A program made the translations under genes and the position numbers. Shown piece by piece: positions 33,696 to 45,764 of a stretch of 64,000 nucleotides of DNA (position 1 is its first letter; every line of letters begins with the position of its first letter). This stretch comes from Halichoerus grypus (Eukaryota > Chordata > Mammalia > Carnivora > Phocidae), in NCBI RefSeq assembly GCF_964656455.1, contig NC_135717.1, forward strand, positions 149,905,793 through 149,969,792, written 5' to 3'. A model generated the notes under the pieces. The model worked only from the letters and a program-made list of their open reading frames with translations, was not told where the DNA came from and did not search any database.

Positions 33696-33789
33696 ATGTG
33701 TTGTCTTAAATCATGCATTATACCTGGGGTGAGGAGACCTCCATTCTCATTTGATATCTTCTGTTGTTTGGTGCATGATGTTTTCAGGA

Positions 33790-33950
33790 GACTTAGCTTC
33801 TACATATTCACTTATTGTGTAACTTTGGGGAAGTTACTCGACTTTTATTGAGATCATTTTTTTCATCTTGTAAAAAAGGACTAACATTGTTTATTTTGCA
33901 GTTGTCATGGATATAAAATGAGGTGATAAACATGAAAGTGCTATATAAAA
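33790..33950 (+). mobile_element. MIR fragment
   Basis: TATTGTGTAACTTTGGGGAA, AGTTACTCGACTTTTATTGA, then TATAAAATGAGGTGATAAAC and AAGTGCTATATAAAA follow the MIR core and 3' part. Confidence 0.6.
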
Positions 33951-36335
33951 ACACCGTGGTTTTATAGAATATAAGTTATTAACACAATTAAGGCATGGCT
34001 CTGCCCTAGATTGTTCTAACCAGAGATAATTCAATACTCATTAAAGCTTGATGACATTATTTTCCCTAAGAGTTTTTAAAAATCTTTGTAACATTTCTCT
34101 AAAATAGATTTTGAATATAGGCCAATACCTCTGGTAATTGTAACCTAGAGTAATAACACTGTTATACTATAAAATTTGAGAGTTCAGAAGATAATATATT
34201 TTAAAAATAGTCAAATAACTTTAATAATATATGTCAACTGGGTATTTCCCTTAGTGAACAGTGCTAGAAGAAGATAGTCATTACTAAATTAAGTGAAATG
34301 GCCAATATATAGCTGACACTATCTTTATAAACCTGTAAGTATGTAATTTATTGTGCTCACCACAAGTATATGATTATGGTCTATCAGTAATTACCAAATG
34401 AGTGTGCAGTTCTAATATCATTATTTTTGTTTTGAACCTAATATTCTGTTTATTTAGCTGATGTTTAGGCTTTTGCTTGTTAGAATTTTCTCCTCAAGTC
34501 TAACTATTTTTGGCAACATGTTGATGTTCCAGAGGCATCTAAAGATAAGTTATATAGAACAAAACAACCATTAGGTAATAAGAAAGTATCAATGTGAGCA
34601 TAATGTATTATTTTATGAATCATCGATAGATACCAATTCATTTAATAACATTAACTACAATGTTGATTGCTCAAGATTTCTTAATGAGAAAGGGATTTGT
34701 AATTTATGTATTAAAAATTTGTAAAAATGATATTGGTCTAAACAGATGATTTTCCTGGCATATTATCCACTTAGTGATTGCCAAATTCTGAATCATAAGA
34801 TTAAAAGTCAGGACAGAAATTGGAAATCCAAGGGAAAAAAAATAAAGCTGAGTAGCATTATCCAAAAGATAAACCTCAGATTGATTAATGATATTTACCA
34901 AGAGGGATGAGAGGAAGAGTAAAGGGAACTCCAGACATTTTCCTATAATATCTTCAGAAATGACAAAATCATTAGAGTCTCACAAATTGAGATTATTTGG
35001 CACTTGGAAAAAGCTCTCTTTCACAGGAAAAGCAAGCAAGAAAAGACCATTAAACAAGAAGACAAAGTAAAATAATTTCCTTTGGTTTTGCTAATTCAAC
35101 AGAAGATACTTATAGAAAGTTACTTGAAGAAAACACAAAACAATATTTGCAGCAAAACTAAACTCCAAATAAAGGAGCTTCAGAGAAAAGCAATCATGAC
35201 TTTGATTAGATACTTGCAAAAAGAAGTTATAGTAGACCTTGGAAAATATATTTTTATGATAGAACTACATCTTATTTTCATTTCTCTTTTCTCTGTCACA
35301 TACATTCTCTACTTAATACAGTTGTCCTTAATAATGAGGATTTGGAGGATGGTGAAAAGTATGAAGCAACTCTTATATTTGGGATTCAAAGAGATGATTG
35401 TATCTAAGCATATTTTAAGAAAAAATGGATGGGTTCTACTTAACCCTAATTAAAATATTATTTCAGTTGCAAAGATGGACGGTGTCTGGGTTGTGGGTAA
35501 CATTAGGTAAAGTTTAAAAAGAAAAATGATATGATACAGTCTCTGCTTTTTTCCCCACATTGGTTTTTATTAATTTATATTATTGGTTATTTATTTTTAC
35601 TGTTAACTTCCATGCATCTTTTCTTTAATACCAGGACTATACATTCATAATAATCAAATTCATCTGGCACTTCAATTCTTTGATCTCACCTCGGCATCTA
35701 TTTCTTCCATCACTAGGCTGCACCACTGTCTTCAATCCCTGCCTAAGGGTACTTACTCGCAGCAGAATATCTGGGAAAGCTTGTGAAAGTTCTTCATGCT
35801 TTAATGACATAAGACTTGTCCCAGAAGCCTTAGCAGATCACACTGAAATTCAGGAGAAGTAATCCATCCAGCTCATGCTGCACTTCATGCATTTCTGGAA
35901 CAGCACACAGAGAGTTTTAGATGATGATATTTATATCTTTGCCAATAGAAAGTTTCCATATCTGGATGCTTAATGTGGAACTATTTCAAAACAGAAACAC
36001 TGAGAACCCTCTATAATAAATATTTGTTAATATATCACTGAGACCAATAGTATATGGGCTAGTTTGAGTTGAAGAACAATGTGGCAACAAACTGTAATTG
36101 CAAGTAAGCAACTAAGAATCTAAAATAAGACGAAAATGCTACGGTTTGTTTTTGTTTTTAAGTAATAAGGGAGACTATTAAACATTGTTTATGACAGTTT
36201 AATATATTTTCTTTAATACAGAAATTTGTCTTTGACTTAATTTGCCATATTATAAATCTATAAATTGGTTTTACATAGTTTTGGTTAAGATAGTAAATTA
36301 TAAGTGATTTATTTTGAAGTGTGAGTTTAGTTTCT
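33951..36335. other. Unassigned non-coding sequence
   Basis: 2.4 kb with no repeat family recognised. Two adjacent plus-strand frames, at 34888-35070 and 35082-35453 (60 and 123 codons), lie here. The second starts with TTG, and neither resembles a known protein. The region is AT-rich. Confidence 0.35.
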
Positions 36336-36348
36336 CACAACTAATTAG

Positions 36349-36501
36349 GTTTTTTTTTTAAAGATTATAGGGAGAGAAAGAATCTCAAGCAGACTCCCTG
36401 CTGAGTGCAGAGCCCAGTGTGGCTGGATCTCAACCCTGAGATCATGACCTGAGCCCAAATCAAGAGTTGGACGCTTAACTGACTGAGCCACCCAGATGCT
36501 C
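36349..36501 (-). mobile_element. Short Can-SINE, older subtype, minus strand
   Basis: About 153 bp, with much of the CT-rich middle missing: CAGACTCCCTGCTGAGTGCA, then CCTGAGATCATGACCTGAGC, a CAAATCAAGAGTTGGACG block and GCCACCCAGATGC. A perfect 13-bp target duplication, CACAACTAATTAG, lies at 36336-36348 and 36502-36514. Confidence 0.94.
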
Positions 36502-36514
36502 CACAACTAATTAG

Positions 36515-37116
36515 TTTTTGAGTTAAAAGAATTCCCTCTGTTACTTTTAAGAGAAGCACCTTGAACCAGGAAGGTCCTAATCTAATAGCTGCCTTTGTGT
36601 TACTCTGAAGAAGACATCTAATAAGCAAATCCACAGGCTGAATTGTGCCTGAACAGGCCCATCCCTATGCCTATGTGCCTTCCACGTCAGGGTAAAGTGC
36701 CTCTCATGTTCTGAACAGGAAATTCAGAACAGCAGGCCCAGCCAATTTCTGAATCTCTTTTATTTTTCTAATTCCTAGTAATCATTTCATTCTCTCTTCT
36801 TTATCTCTTATGTTATAGTTTTCATTTATTTTTAAGACAGATTATTCAGGCTGAATAAATGGCATTACATGCAGAGTTTTTAGAAATATTTAAATAAATT
36901 CTCTACTTCTCCTGTTAAACACTGATCATAAAAATTAAGTAGAATGAAAACAAGACTTTGACAAAAGCCACTCAACTCTTGAATGACAGAAGGCAATAAA
37001 CATAAAGAGTATGTACAGTTAACATGAGGACTATGCTTAGTAGCATCACCTGATGAAGATTATGAAATCTAAGTTTGATCAGAGACTTCTTTACACATTT
37101 AAATAATAGGCATCTA
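36515..37116. other. Unassigned non-coding sequence
   Basis: No gene, repeat family or simple repeat was recognised. Confidence 0.4.
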
Positions 37117-37340
37117 AATAATTTTATTTATTATATTACCGTTATTAGTATTAGTATTAATACTACCATTATTTCTATTACCATTATCACTTCTACTACT
37201 GCAACTACTACCTTTATTATCACTTCTATTGCCTTTTACAATCATTACTATTACTATTGCTACTGCTACTACTACCACTGCTAGTACTACTACCAAGGCT
37301 GCTAATACTATGATTGCTACTATTATTATTACTATTATAT
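37117..37340. repeat. Degenerate trinucleotide block (ATT/ACT/GCT)n
   Basis: About 220 bp built almost wholly from TTA, CTA, CTG and related triplets, ending in a purer (ATT)n run. It opens low-complexity frames rich in Thr/Ile on the plus strand and Asn/Ser/Val on the minus strand. These are not genes. Confidence 0.85.
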
Positions 37341-37345
37341 ACTGG

Positions 37346-37555
37346 TTTTCAGTGAGCTCTTATTATGTACTAAGTGCATGCACTCCATTTTGTATGAAAT
37401 ATATTATTAGCCCTTAGAACAAACATATGATCTATTTATCCTTATTCTCACTTTTTATGATGAGAAAAGTAAAGTCAGAGGGGCTAGCAACATATCAAGT
37501 TCACAAGACAATAGGCTAGGGAGTATGAACCCAGATCAAGGCCCATAACATTCGA
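37346..37555 (-). mobile_element. MIR fragment, minus strand
   Basis: Reverse-complement MIR order: GAGCTCTTATTATGTACTAA, CTCACTTTTTATGATGAGAA, then AAGTCAGAGGGGCTAGCAAC and TATGAACCCAGATCAAGGCC. Confidence 0.65.
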
Positions 37556-37751
37556 GATCCTGTGTGCCTATCACTATGTCCTGATGCATCCCATGATGAG
37601 TTTCATGACCAGAAACGTTTACCTTTATCACCACCAGCCAGCTTATACAGGCAAGCTTTAATATATGAACCAGGAAAGGCAATTGCTGCAAAATACATTT
37701 ATTCTTCAGAAGAACAACATAAGTTTGCATGAATATAAACTGTTTTATTAC

Positions 37752-38582
37752 GAATCACATTTCTTTTATTGTGGTAAAAAATAGAGAACATGAGATCTGC
37801 CCTCCTAACAAATTTCTAAGTGTGCAGTGCAGTATTGTTAACTATAAGCAAAAGGTACAGCAGATTTCTAGAACTTTTAATTTTGCATAATTGAAACTTT
37901 ATTGCCATTGAACGGTAACTTCCCATTTCCCCTACCTCCAGGCTCAGCAATTACCATTCTGCTTTCTGCTTCTATGAGTTTGACTATTTTAATTACCTCA
38001 TGTCAGTGGAAGCATGCAGCAGTATTTGCCTTTTTGTGACTGGATTATTTCACTTAGATTGATGTTCTCAAGGTTCATTCATGTTTTAGCATATGACAGG
38101 ATTTCCTTCTTCTTAAATAGCTGTATCATATTCCATTGTATGTATATACTATATACCTTGTTTCTTTAACCATTCATCTGTCAGTAGACATTTGGGTTGC
38201 TATTATAAATAATGCTACAATGAACATGGGCATACAAATATCTCTTTGGGATATTGATTTCAGTTCTTTTGTATAAATACCCAGAAATAGGATTTCTAGA
38301 TTTTATGGTAGCTCTTATTTTAATTTCTCTAGGGACTTCTGTATTATTTCCCATAGTGGCTGCACTATTTAACTTTCCCACCAACAGAACATAAGATTTC
38401 CAATTTCTCTATATCCTTGCCAACACTTGTTATTGTCTGGGTTTTGTTTTCGTTTTACAATGACCATTCTAACAGACGAGAGGTGATATCTTGATGTGGT
38501 TTGATTTGCATTTCACTCATGGTTGTGATGTTGAGCATCTTTTCATGTACATATTGGCCATTTATATTTCTTCTTTTAAGAA
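37752..38582 (-). mobile_element. Old L1 (L1M-class) 3' UTR and ORF2 end, antisense
   Basis: Antisense order is complete: TTATTGTGGTAAAAAATAGA, CTACCTCCAGGCTCAGCAAT, TTCATTCATGTTTTAGCATA, CAGTAGACATTTGGGTTGCT, AGTGGCTGCACTATTTAACT, CTTGCCAACACTTGTTATTG and AGCATCTTTTCATGTACATA. Confidence 0.88.
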
Positions 38583-39571
38583 TCATATATTAAATAGTGT
38601 ATAATTTTGGAAAATATTTTAGTAAATAAATAGTATGCATTCATATATGTGTACATATCACAAATATGCTACAGATATCAGTGACTTCTGCAAATTGAGT
38701 GTCAAAATAGTACCTCCATTCTAACTTATTTTAAAATTGTCATTATTTTTTGTCAGAGCTTGAAAATGCTAATTAATAGTATTATTATATATATAAAATA
38801 AGGAGTTTAAATTTTGACATTGGTTAGTTATTTGAGAAAGTACATAAAAACATCAAGTAATCATACAAGTCTTAGATTTTTGGAAACAGTTGAGTAAGAA
38901 TAAAATTATTATTCTGAAATTCACAGGATCTATATTTGGACCTTGGGGTAATATCTAATTAAACCATTTCTTTATTTTAACAAAAAATATTATAATGATA
39001 ATTTAAAGAATCCAATTTTTTAACCCAGAAATTAGTCTTTACTGTAACTCACTAATTTAAAAAAAATAATGGAGTGAACTTCAAGTAGAAAATCATTAAT
39101 ATTCTAATAGAATGTATATTTATAAACATAAGTCTGAATAAACAAGTTCAGTCAATCTGAAACAAAGCAAAGCTCTTGGTTAAAACATCAGAATTTCTGT
39201 TGGGAATTGGAAACATGTACATCAGTTTACATTAAAAATGTAACTAAATGAAATCTTGGTATATGTGTCAGCCCAAGTACCCTGCAATATAGAAAATCAC
39301 GGGAAAAAAGACAGACTAGTATGACAATCCTTAGTGGTTCAAAGGCTATAAAATATCAAGTTATAACTTTAAAACTCAGGCTGACTTAATCCAAGAAATT
39401 TCTAAATTGTTTTGGATGGTTAAATAGTATGTGACATTAATATACATTTGTAAATGACTCATTTATGTCTGAGATATATTTTTGGCACTTTTATATTCCT
39501 TCCTATCCATATTCTTTATTCTAGGCATCTGTGGGCTAGGGGCATATGTACCACCCAAACAAATTTAACAT
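38583..39571. other. Unassigned non-coding sequence
   Basis: Very AT-rich, about 1 kb. No gene or repeat family was recognised. Confidence 0.4.
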
Positions 39572-39588
39572 TATATTATTGTTTTTAT

Positions 39589-39792
39589 GCATGATCTTTT
39601 TTTTTTTTAAGATTTTATTTATCTATTTGAGAGAGAGAGTGAGAGAGAGAGAGCACAAGAGGGGGGAGCAGGAGAGGGAGAAGCAGACTCCCTGCTGAGC
39701 AGGGAGCCCAATGCGGGACTCGATCCCGGGACTCCAGGATCATGACCTGAGCCGAAGGCAGTCGCTTAACCAACTGAGCCACCCAGGCGCCG
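39589..39792 (-). mobile_element. Can-SINE (SINEC), minus strand
   Basis: Full-length: T-rich tail side, a clean GA-rich middle, CCTGCTGAGCAGGGAGCCCA, GACTCCAGGATCATGACCTG and head GAGCCACCCAGGCGCC. A perfect 17-bp target duplication, TATATTATTGTTTTTAT, lies at 39572-39588 and 39793-39809. Confidence 0.97.
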
Positions 39793-39900
39793 TATATTAT
39801 TGTTTTTATATACTCGTTTCTATTTGAGTGTATGTGCCCATGCATACCCATATCTATGCATATTTATGCATCAAAAAACAGATCATGAAGGCAAGTGATG

Positions 39901-40130
39901 TTCAGTGTAACAGAGCATGGGTTTTGGATCAAACAGAACTTAGTTTTAACTTCAATTTTGCTACACTTACTAGCTTTGATAATTTACCCCTCTGAGTCTT
40001 AGTTAGCTTATACATGTAATGGAATTGATAATCTTACTTTTAAACTTGTTACAAAAAGCAAATAAAATAGCATAGAAAACACTGCCTTTTCTTTGCACAT
40101 GGTAGGGTTTAATACTCATAATTGTAAGTA
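39901..40130 (+). mobile_element. MIR, near full length
   Basis: GTAACAGAGCATGGGTTTTG, CTACACTTACTAGCTTTGAT, CCCTCTGAGTCTTAGTTAGC, ATGTAATGGAATTGATAATC and CACATGGTAGGGTTTAATAC follow the MIR order. Confidence 0.7.
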
Positions 40131-40344
40131 TGAAATGGTAACACTGCTAAGTATTAACTAAATCAGTCTAATATGTTAGATAAAAGTAAATATAGTCTAA
40201 ATATATATTTTACCTTTTACACTATTGAAGTGTATTGAAGAAGTAGTAACACATTTATTAAAACACTCTATTTACTTATTTAAACTTCATTGCTTTTTAT
40301 AAATTGCAAAAATAGTACTATAATGCATGATTATGGTGACTAAA

Positions 40345-40625
40345 AATATAGTGTTCAGTAAAGAAAAACTTATTTCTTTTCTCTCTCCCCCTCAATACTC
40401 CTTAGATTCCTTCTTGTGTAGGCAAATATAAGTATAAACATGCACTTATTTGGGTTTTTTTTCTTTACTTCCTTTTTAAATAATAAGTGCATGTTATAGA
40501 TGTTACTCTCTTCACTCCAGGTCAACGTAATGATTTAGCTCATTCTTTTTAATTGCTATGTAATATTTCATTTTGTGTTTATTTTGCAATTTAGCTAACT
40601 GTACTCATAGACATTCCACTTATAT
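40345..40625 (-). mobile_element. Old L1 3' part, antisense (possible)
   Basis: TTGCTATGTAATATTTCATT and TTTGCAATTTAGCTAACTG resemble antisense L1 ORF2-end text, with a 3' UTR-like stretch before them. Diverged. Confidence 0.4.
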
Positions 40626-43196
40626 ACTTATCTTAAAGAAAATGGATTATATAAAAATAATATCAAAATTAAGTGTAAAAGTCAAACACAGATATTTAGT
40701 TATAAACGTGAACTAAAAAAATTACAGTTAATTTATTTCCTACAGACTAATACCCTTAAGGATATATTAAATAAAACACTTTATACAGTTTTATGACATG
40801 AGAAAAATTACCAGATTATGTATTCTGAATACTGTTATCTCCCACAGATAAAATGTCTTGAAAGAGTCTGAAGAAAATAAATTATTAGCAAAAAGTTGTT
40901 GACATAGAAAAAGCTGTAATTTCCTAAGTGGTATCAATAATAAATTTGAGACAAGTTGATGGGGGTGGGGAGTATTGATTAGACCTTCAGAGCATATGCT
41001 TGGATTTCCCATTACTAAATGCATGAGTTTGAGTTGGGGTGTCAGTAAGTAAATAAACAATCTAATTAGAAAGTGACTTATCCTGAGGTGTCTTGTTCAT
41101 TCCTGTTACATTAGCTCGTGGCATGCTTAAGCTGTGGTCAAATATTACTGAAATTACTCTCCAATTTGTACGCCTTTCTCCAAGAAAAGCAAGGAGGCAT
41201 TTCCACTTGTTTGTGAAAATGGTGTGGAATAGAGAATTGTACAACAGCCCAGGCACACTAGTTCATCAAGGCAGTATAAAGGGACTCTGCTACCACGAAT
41301 AGGAAAAAGAAAATGAGGCAGTGTGGGGTATATTCTTTCCTCTCTTCTCTTTATCTCTTTTTGTTCTTTTTTGTCACCTTGCTTTACCTATTCTCTTCCT
41401 CTGCAGCAATTTATTTTTTTTCCTCTCTCTCATCCTGATTTTTTGCTTTGTCCTGCTTATGCTTATTTCTATCCAGGAGAATTTACACTATTTCTGTCTT
41501 TAAATAGTGTCAGAGAATGGCTGACTCCAGAGGTGCGGTGAATTAAATTGTGAATTGTCTGCCCCTAAGGAAGGATGCATTTCCTGGAAGGACCTCTAGG
41601 TGTCTGACCTGTGCACAATTTCTGCAGTTGTGCCCCTTACACTCGGCCTCAAGGGAACATTTCCCTTTTGAAAGAATATATTTCCATTCATAACACTCAT
41701 CCACCAGTCAAAGTTCTTTTCCTTCTGAGATACACAACAGGTCAAAAATGTTTTGTCATGAGTCTGCCATTGCTCTTAAAATGCCGTTGGATATACTGGA
41801 GGAATGCATTTCAAATCAAATCATGGAATTACATAAAATAGCAGCTGTTTTTGACTTACTTCACAATACTATGTAAATAAAACAGTTCTAGCAGCTGGAA
41901 GAACAAAATAGTCTTTGATAACACTCTAATTATTTATTATGACTGCTTTGATGTAGCATTTATATGAACACAAGTTATATTTTTAAAAGCCAGAAGGAAA
42001 TTAAAAGTAAACAAAAGAATTGCACTTCTGACCAACTTCTTTGCCTTGAGGTTATTATAATCGGGCAGCTGCTGGATATTTGTTCATATTCTTTCAGTTC
42101 ATTCTGCCTTCTCTATCAGATGTGCACAAAATTACTAGGATGTTTAAAATAACAAGACGTAGAGAAAATGTCATTGTTTTCCTCTCAGTAGAAATAAAAT
42201 CAAACAAGCAAAACAAACCAAATGTTAAAGCATGTCAATTATGAAATTATCCTCCAATCCTTATTGTTTACATTGTATAAATTCGTGACGGATATTTTCC
42301 CCAAGCACTATCCTTGCTGAGTGTCTAAAGTTAAATGTTCTTTAACATTGGGACATAAGTGGGAAAATAAAATGAGATCCTAGTAAGGGAAGAGATGTGC
42401 TTAACCACTTAATTTCCTTTGGATGAAATCCTTACAAGTAAGAAGCCCCAAATATGGGAATGAATTCTCACAGTTTTTATTACTTGCATAGAGAAAACAG
42501 ACATAATTGAAGAAATGATTGATTGAAGAAGAAACATGTGGTTACTGATGGCTTGGGATGGTATGTGTGTGCCTAATAGTATTCTGTTTTATATATTAAA
42601 TAAAACCTTTATATATGGCTGAAGATGGAGGTTTCTTAAAACCTGGTAATCATTCTCATTTCAACACTTAGTTGCAGGTAATTTATTGAAATGGGCTTAA
42701 TGTAATGTTGGACATTTCAGAGAAATGTAAAGTCACTATCCCTGTGTCTGGTGAAATTGGTATTTAAAGAGAAAGAGGATTCTTCATGTGTCCACATTAA
42801 GCAAAGCATCAGGATGGGAGAGTGGAACTCTAAGGATGCTAGAGCCCTAGTATTTGTACAGACAGGCAGACTAAAGAGAGAAATTGTGGGTCCCTAAAGG
42901 GCAATGGAGCTGAGGGGAGGATGGATTAGTGGAGCAGAGTCACATGACTAGATGCTTTTCTAAGGATAGAAGGATAAAGAGGATGGAAGAGGACAGGGTA
43001 ACTGCAGAAATGAGAAAGAAAACCCAAAGTGATCTCCTCACTGTTCCTAAACACCCCTTCCAGGCTTTTCATTCTTTTATTACTGCTCTTTATATTAACA
43101 TTTCCCCTGCCCCTACTTTTCTCATATTTTCTCTTGTGTCTGAAATACATGTCTTCCATTCTTGAAATGCAAAGCCTTCACTACCCCCTTGGTCCT
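40626..43196. other. Unassigned non-coding sequence, long repeat-poor stretch
   Basis: About 2.6 kb with no transposon recognised. A pyrimidine-rich stretch lies at 41332-41470. Frames such as 41093-41302 (69 codons), 41611-41841 (76 codons) and 43029-43328 (99 codons) have no known motif. This is one of the longest repeat-poor intervals of the window. Confidence 0.35.
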
Positions 43197-43381
43197 AATG
43201 ATTCGTTGTTGTGCGGCTGTCCTGTGTATTGTCAAATGTTTAGTAGCATCCCTGGTCCCTACCTACTGGAAACCAGTTGTAACTCCCTCCCCGCAAGCTG
43301 TGGCAACCAAAAAATGTCTCCAACATAACCAAATGTCCCTGGTAGTTTGGGGGGCAAAATCATCCTGATTGAGAACCACTG
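43197..43381 (-). mobile_element. MER20 (hAT-Charlie), minus strand
   Basis: The plus strand reads as reverse-complement MER20: GTTGTTGTGCGGCTGTCCTG, TTTAGTAGCATCCCTGGTCC, CAACCAAAAAATGTCTCCAA, GGGGGGCAAAATCATCCTGA and the terminal TTGAGAACCACTG (parts overlap). This is an old non-autonomous DNA transposon. Confidence 0.88.
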
Positions 43382-43457
43382 TTCTAATTTACTGCCTCTA
43401 GCATTGATTTTTAATTTAATATATGCTGGCTTCAACTGAATACTATAGATACTTATT

Positions 43458-43648
43458 TTTTTTTTTTTTAAGATTTTATTTATTTGACAGAGACACAGCG
43501 AGAGAGGGAACACAAGCAGGGGGAGTGGGAGAGGGAGAAGCAGGCTTCCTGTGGAGCAGGGAGCCCCATGTGGGGCTCGATCCCAGGACCCTGGGATCAT
43601 GACCTGAGCCGAAGGCAGACGCTTAACGACTGAGCCACCCAGGCACCC
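43458..43648 (-). mobile_element. Can-SINE (SINEC), minus strand
   Basis: Full-length: GAGCCCCATGTGGGGCTCGA, ACCCTGGGATCATGACCTGA and head GAGCCACCCAGGCACC. A perfect 15-bp target duplication, CTATAGATACTTATT, lies at 43443-43457 and 43649-43663. Confidence 0.97.
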
Positions 43649-43799
43649 CTATAGATACTTATTGAATATTTCCTGAATTAGCTGCTGCGGATGCAAAAAG
43701 AAATTAAAAATAAGCAAAACATGTTTCTAATATTGAAGTTATTATTAGGTATCTTAGTGTGTGCATACCTTAAGCTTCTGAGAGAAAAATAATTAAGGA

Positions 43800-43925
43800 A
43801 GACAACAGACATTTACTGAACTCTTCCTATATATCCAGCTCTGCTCTGAGTGTTTTTACATATACTAAATCATTTAAGTCTTAACAGTCCATGGGGTCAA
43901 ATGATTACTACCTTATATTTCCTAT
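43800..43925 (-). mobile_element. MIR fragment, minus strand (possible)
   Basis: ACTGAACTCTTCCTATATAT, CTGCTCTGAGTGTTTTTACA and CATTTAAGTCTTAACAGTCC match the reverse-complement MIR 3' region. Confidence 0.55.
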
Positions 43926-45764
43926 CCTCTATTCTTTTTTTCATCATACAGTATTTTGTTTGTTACTTAAGGGATATTTATTGCTTGATTGATGGAAAAG
44001 GAAAGGTTCTATACCTGGGAATCTACTAGTCTTTGACATGTGTGTGTATTGCTGTAAAAAATTTCTTTTCTTACCACCTTTTCCCCTTTCCTGAAGGAAT
44101 GGTAGCATTTAACAGCACCCTTGTAAGTGCATGATGGCTATTTGTAAACTACTTTTAGGTTTTTGGAAATAAAAGCACTCATCAGAACACCTCATGCTTG
44201 TGTTTTGTCCAAACTGAGTAAGTTCTTCATTGGCAATAAAAAAGTTCTTGCAAACTTGAGTAGTCATAATATCTTCTTCGATTGCTTCCTTCTGTCACAT
44301 CAAATCAGATTTACTTCTCTTTCAATTATTTGCATTTTCCAAAACAGGCATCTCATAACTTTGAAATGAAAAGCAAGGCAAAATTTATAGATGATGCAGA
44401 GAATGCAGCCAAGAGTCTAGAACTGGAAGAGCTGCATAGACCGAGATTGAAGTTGGAGCAAGAGGAGTGGATGGAGCTCTGACCATTGCCTGGAGACCGG
44501 GTGGAGGCCAGAGCTGCTGCTGCCCTGAAGCCTGTCTTATCTGCAGTCTGTGTAGAGGTCACACGGAGATAAGGGAGCAGCCGCTGTGCTGGGAGAGTGG
44601 GCGGCTTGTAAACGAAGTCAGCACTTTGACTCGCTGCTTTATTGGTGTTTTGAGACGGGGCAGTAGCTGCGCAGTGTTTAAATGGGTCCTAATTGTAATT
44701 GCCTTGACATTTGCCTAGTAGATACCCCTTGGGATGTGGGAGGATATTTCCTCCCTAAGCAAGACTGATCATAATGTTCCTTCCAAAATGTATGGCTCAT
44801 TGTGCCGATCCTACCACATGTTTTGAATTATGCTGGGTCACTCTTCAGGTGAGAAGGAGCAGAGTATATCTATTACTAATGAAACGGAAGTCCCCACCAC
44901 CGAAATATGCTTATAAAAAGAATCACTTGTGTTTCTATAAATATATAGACATCTGGGTTCTAACCCAGATCTGCAGAATCAGAATTTCCAGGGGAGAGGC
45001 TTAGCAAAAACAATTACTAGCACATAAGCAATCTTATTTATTTATCAGGTTTCATAGGTGATTCCTACAAGAATTAAAAAAAATATTAGTGGAAGTAGAA
45101 CTGTATAACAAATCTTAATGAATGGCTTTAGAACTATTTCATCTCTTCTTTTACCTACTCATTACTAAAGACTGTAATTCAGAGGTTAGCTTTGCTATAC
45201 CCCAGTGCTATAAAAAGATTACACCATTATGCCTGTTATATATAAATGCAATCCATGCCGTTAATTATTCATATCATCTCTTATACATGCATATAATATA
45301 TGTATTACATGCTATTATATATTATATATTAAAGGGAGAAAGGAAACAGTTGTAACTTTCAGTTTTAATGTAAAAATGTTTTGAACAAGAAACAATTGGA
45401 GATTGAAAAAGCCTTTGAACATAGGCCTTGAAAGCAGGCAGCGCTGGGGTGAAATTCTTTTCTGTTCACTCATGGACTATTCTTGTTATTGTTAGTATTA
45501 TTTTGTCTTGGTCAAGGAGAAAATAATAAAGTACTTTGGTAGTGATTGTTCATATCTAATATCCTGACAACTAGAATATCTGAATAACCTCCAACCCTGC
45601 AACCTCTTTTAGCAAATAGGGAGAGAAGGAAAGATAAAAGGGGGAAAAGGAGAAAATAAAGGTAAAAAGACCTCTTTAGGTTACTTTGACTTGACAGAAA
45701 AGAACAGAATACAAACCAAAGAAACCAACAGAAAATCTGGCACAAGATACGACCAGGGAATTAA
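43926..45764. other. Unassigned sequence containing a GC/CpG-rich patch
   Basis: No gene is proven. The notable part is the patch at 44430-44670, listed separately. A weak MER5-like bit (GCAGAATCAGAATTTCCAGG) is at 44971-44994. An AT-palindromic stretch lies near 45290-45333. Confidence 0.35.
44430..44670. other. Local GC/CpG-rich patch, possible exon or regulatory element
   Basis: About 240 bp with nine CpG dinucleotides counted, in a window where CpG is otherwise rare outside young SINEs and L1s. A pyrimidine tract ending in CAAAACAG at about 44340-44347 resembles a splice acceptor just upstream. A short open frame follows (to TGA at 44480-44482) whose last residues are ELHRPRLKLEQEEWMEL. 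No known protein was recognised. A non-coding RNA exon, an enhancer or a diverged processed pseudogene are all possible. Confidence 0.3.

Noticed and set aside
35082..35453. 123-codon plus-strand open frame
   Set aside because: It begins with TTG, not ATG, has no recognisable domain, and shows no exon signals I can trust. Its composition fits translated AT-rich DNA.
37075..37417. Thr/Ile-rich and Asn/Ser/Val-rich frames on both strands
   Set aside because: They are translations of the mosaic triplet repeat, not proteins.
43259..43600. 113-codon minus-strand frame with repeats of PGSWDRAPHGAPCS
   Set aside because: It is the translation of a Can-SINE; the same peptide recurs in frames over other SINEs in the window.
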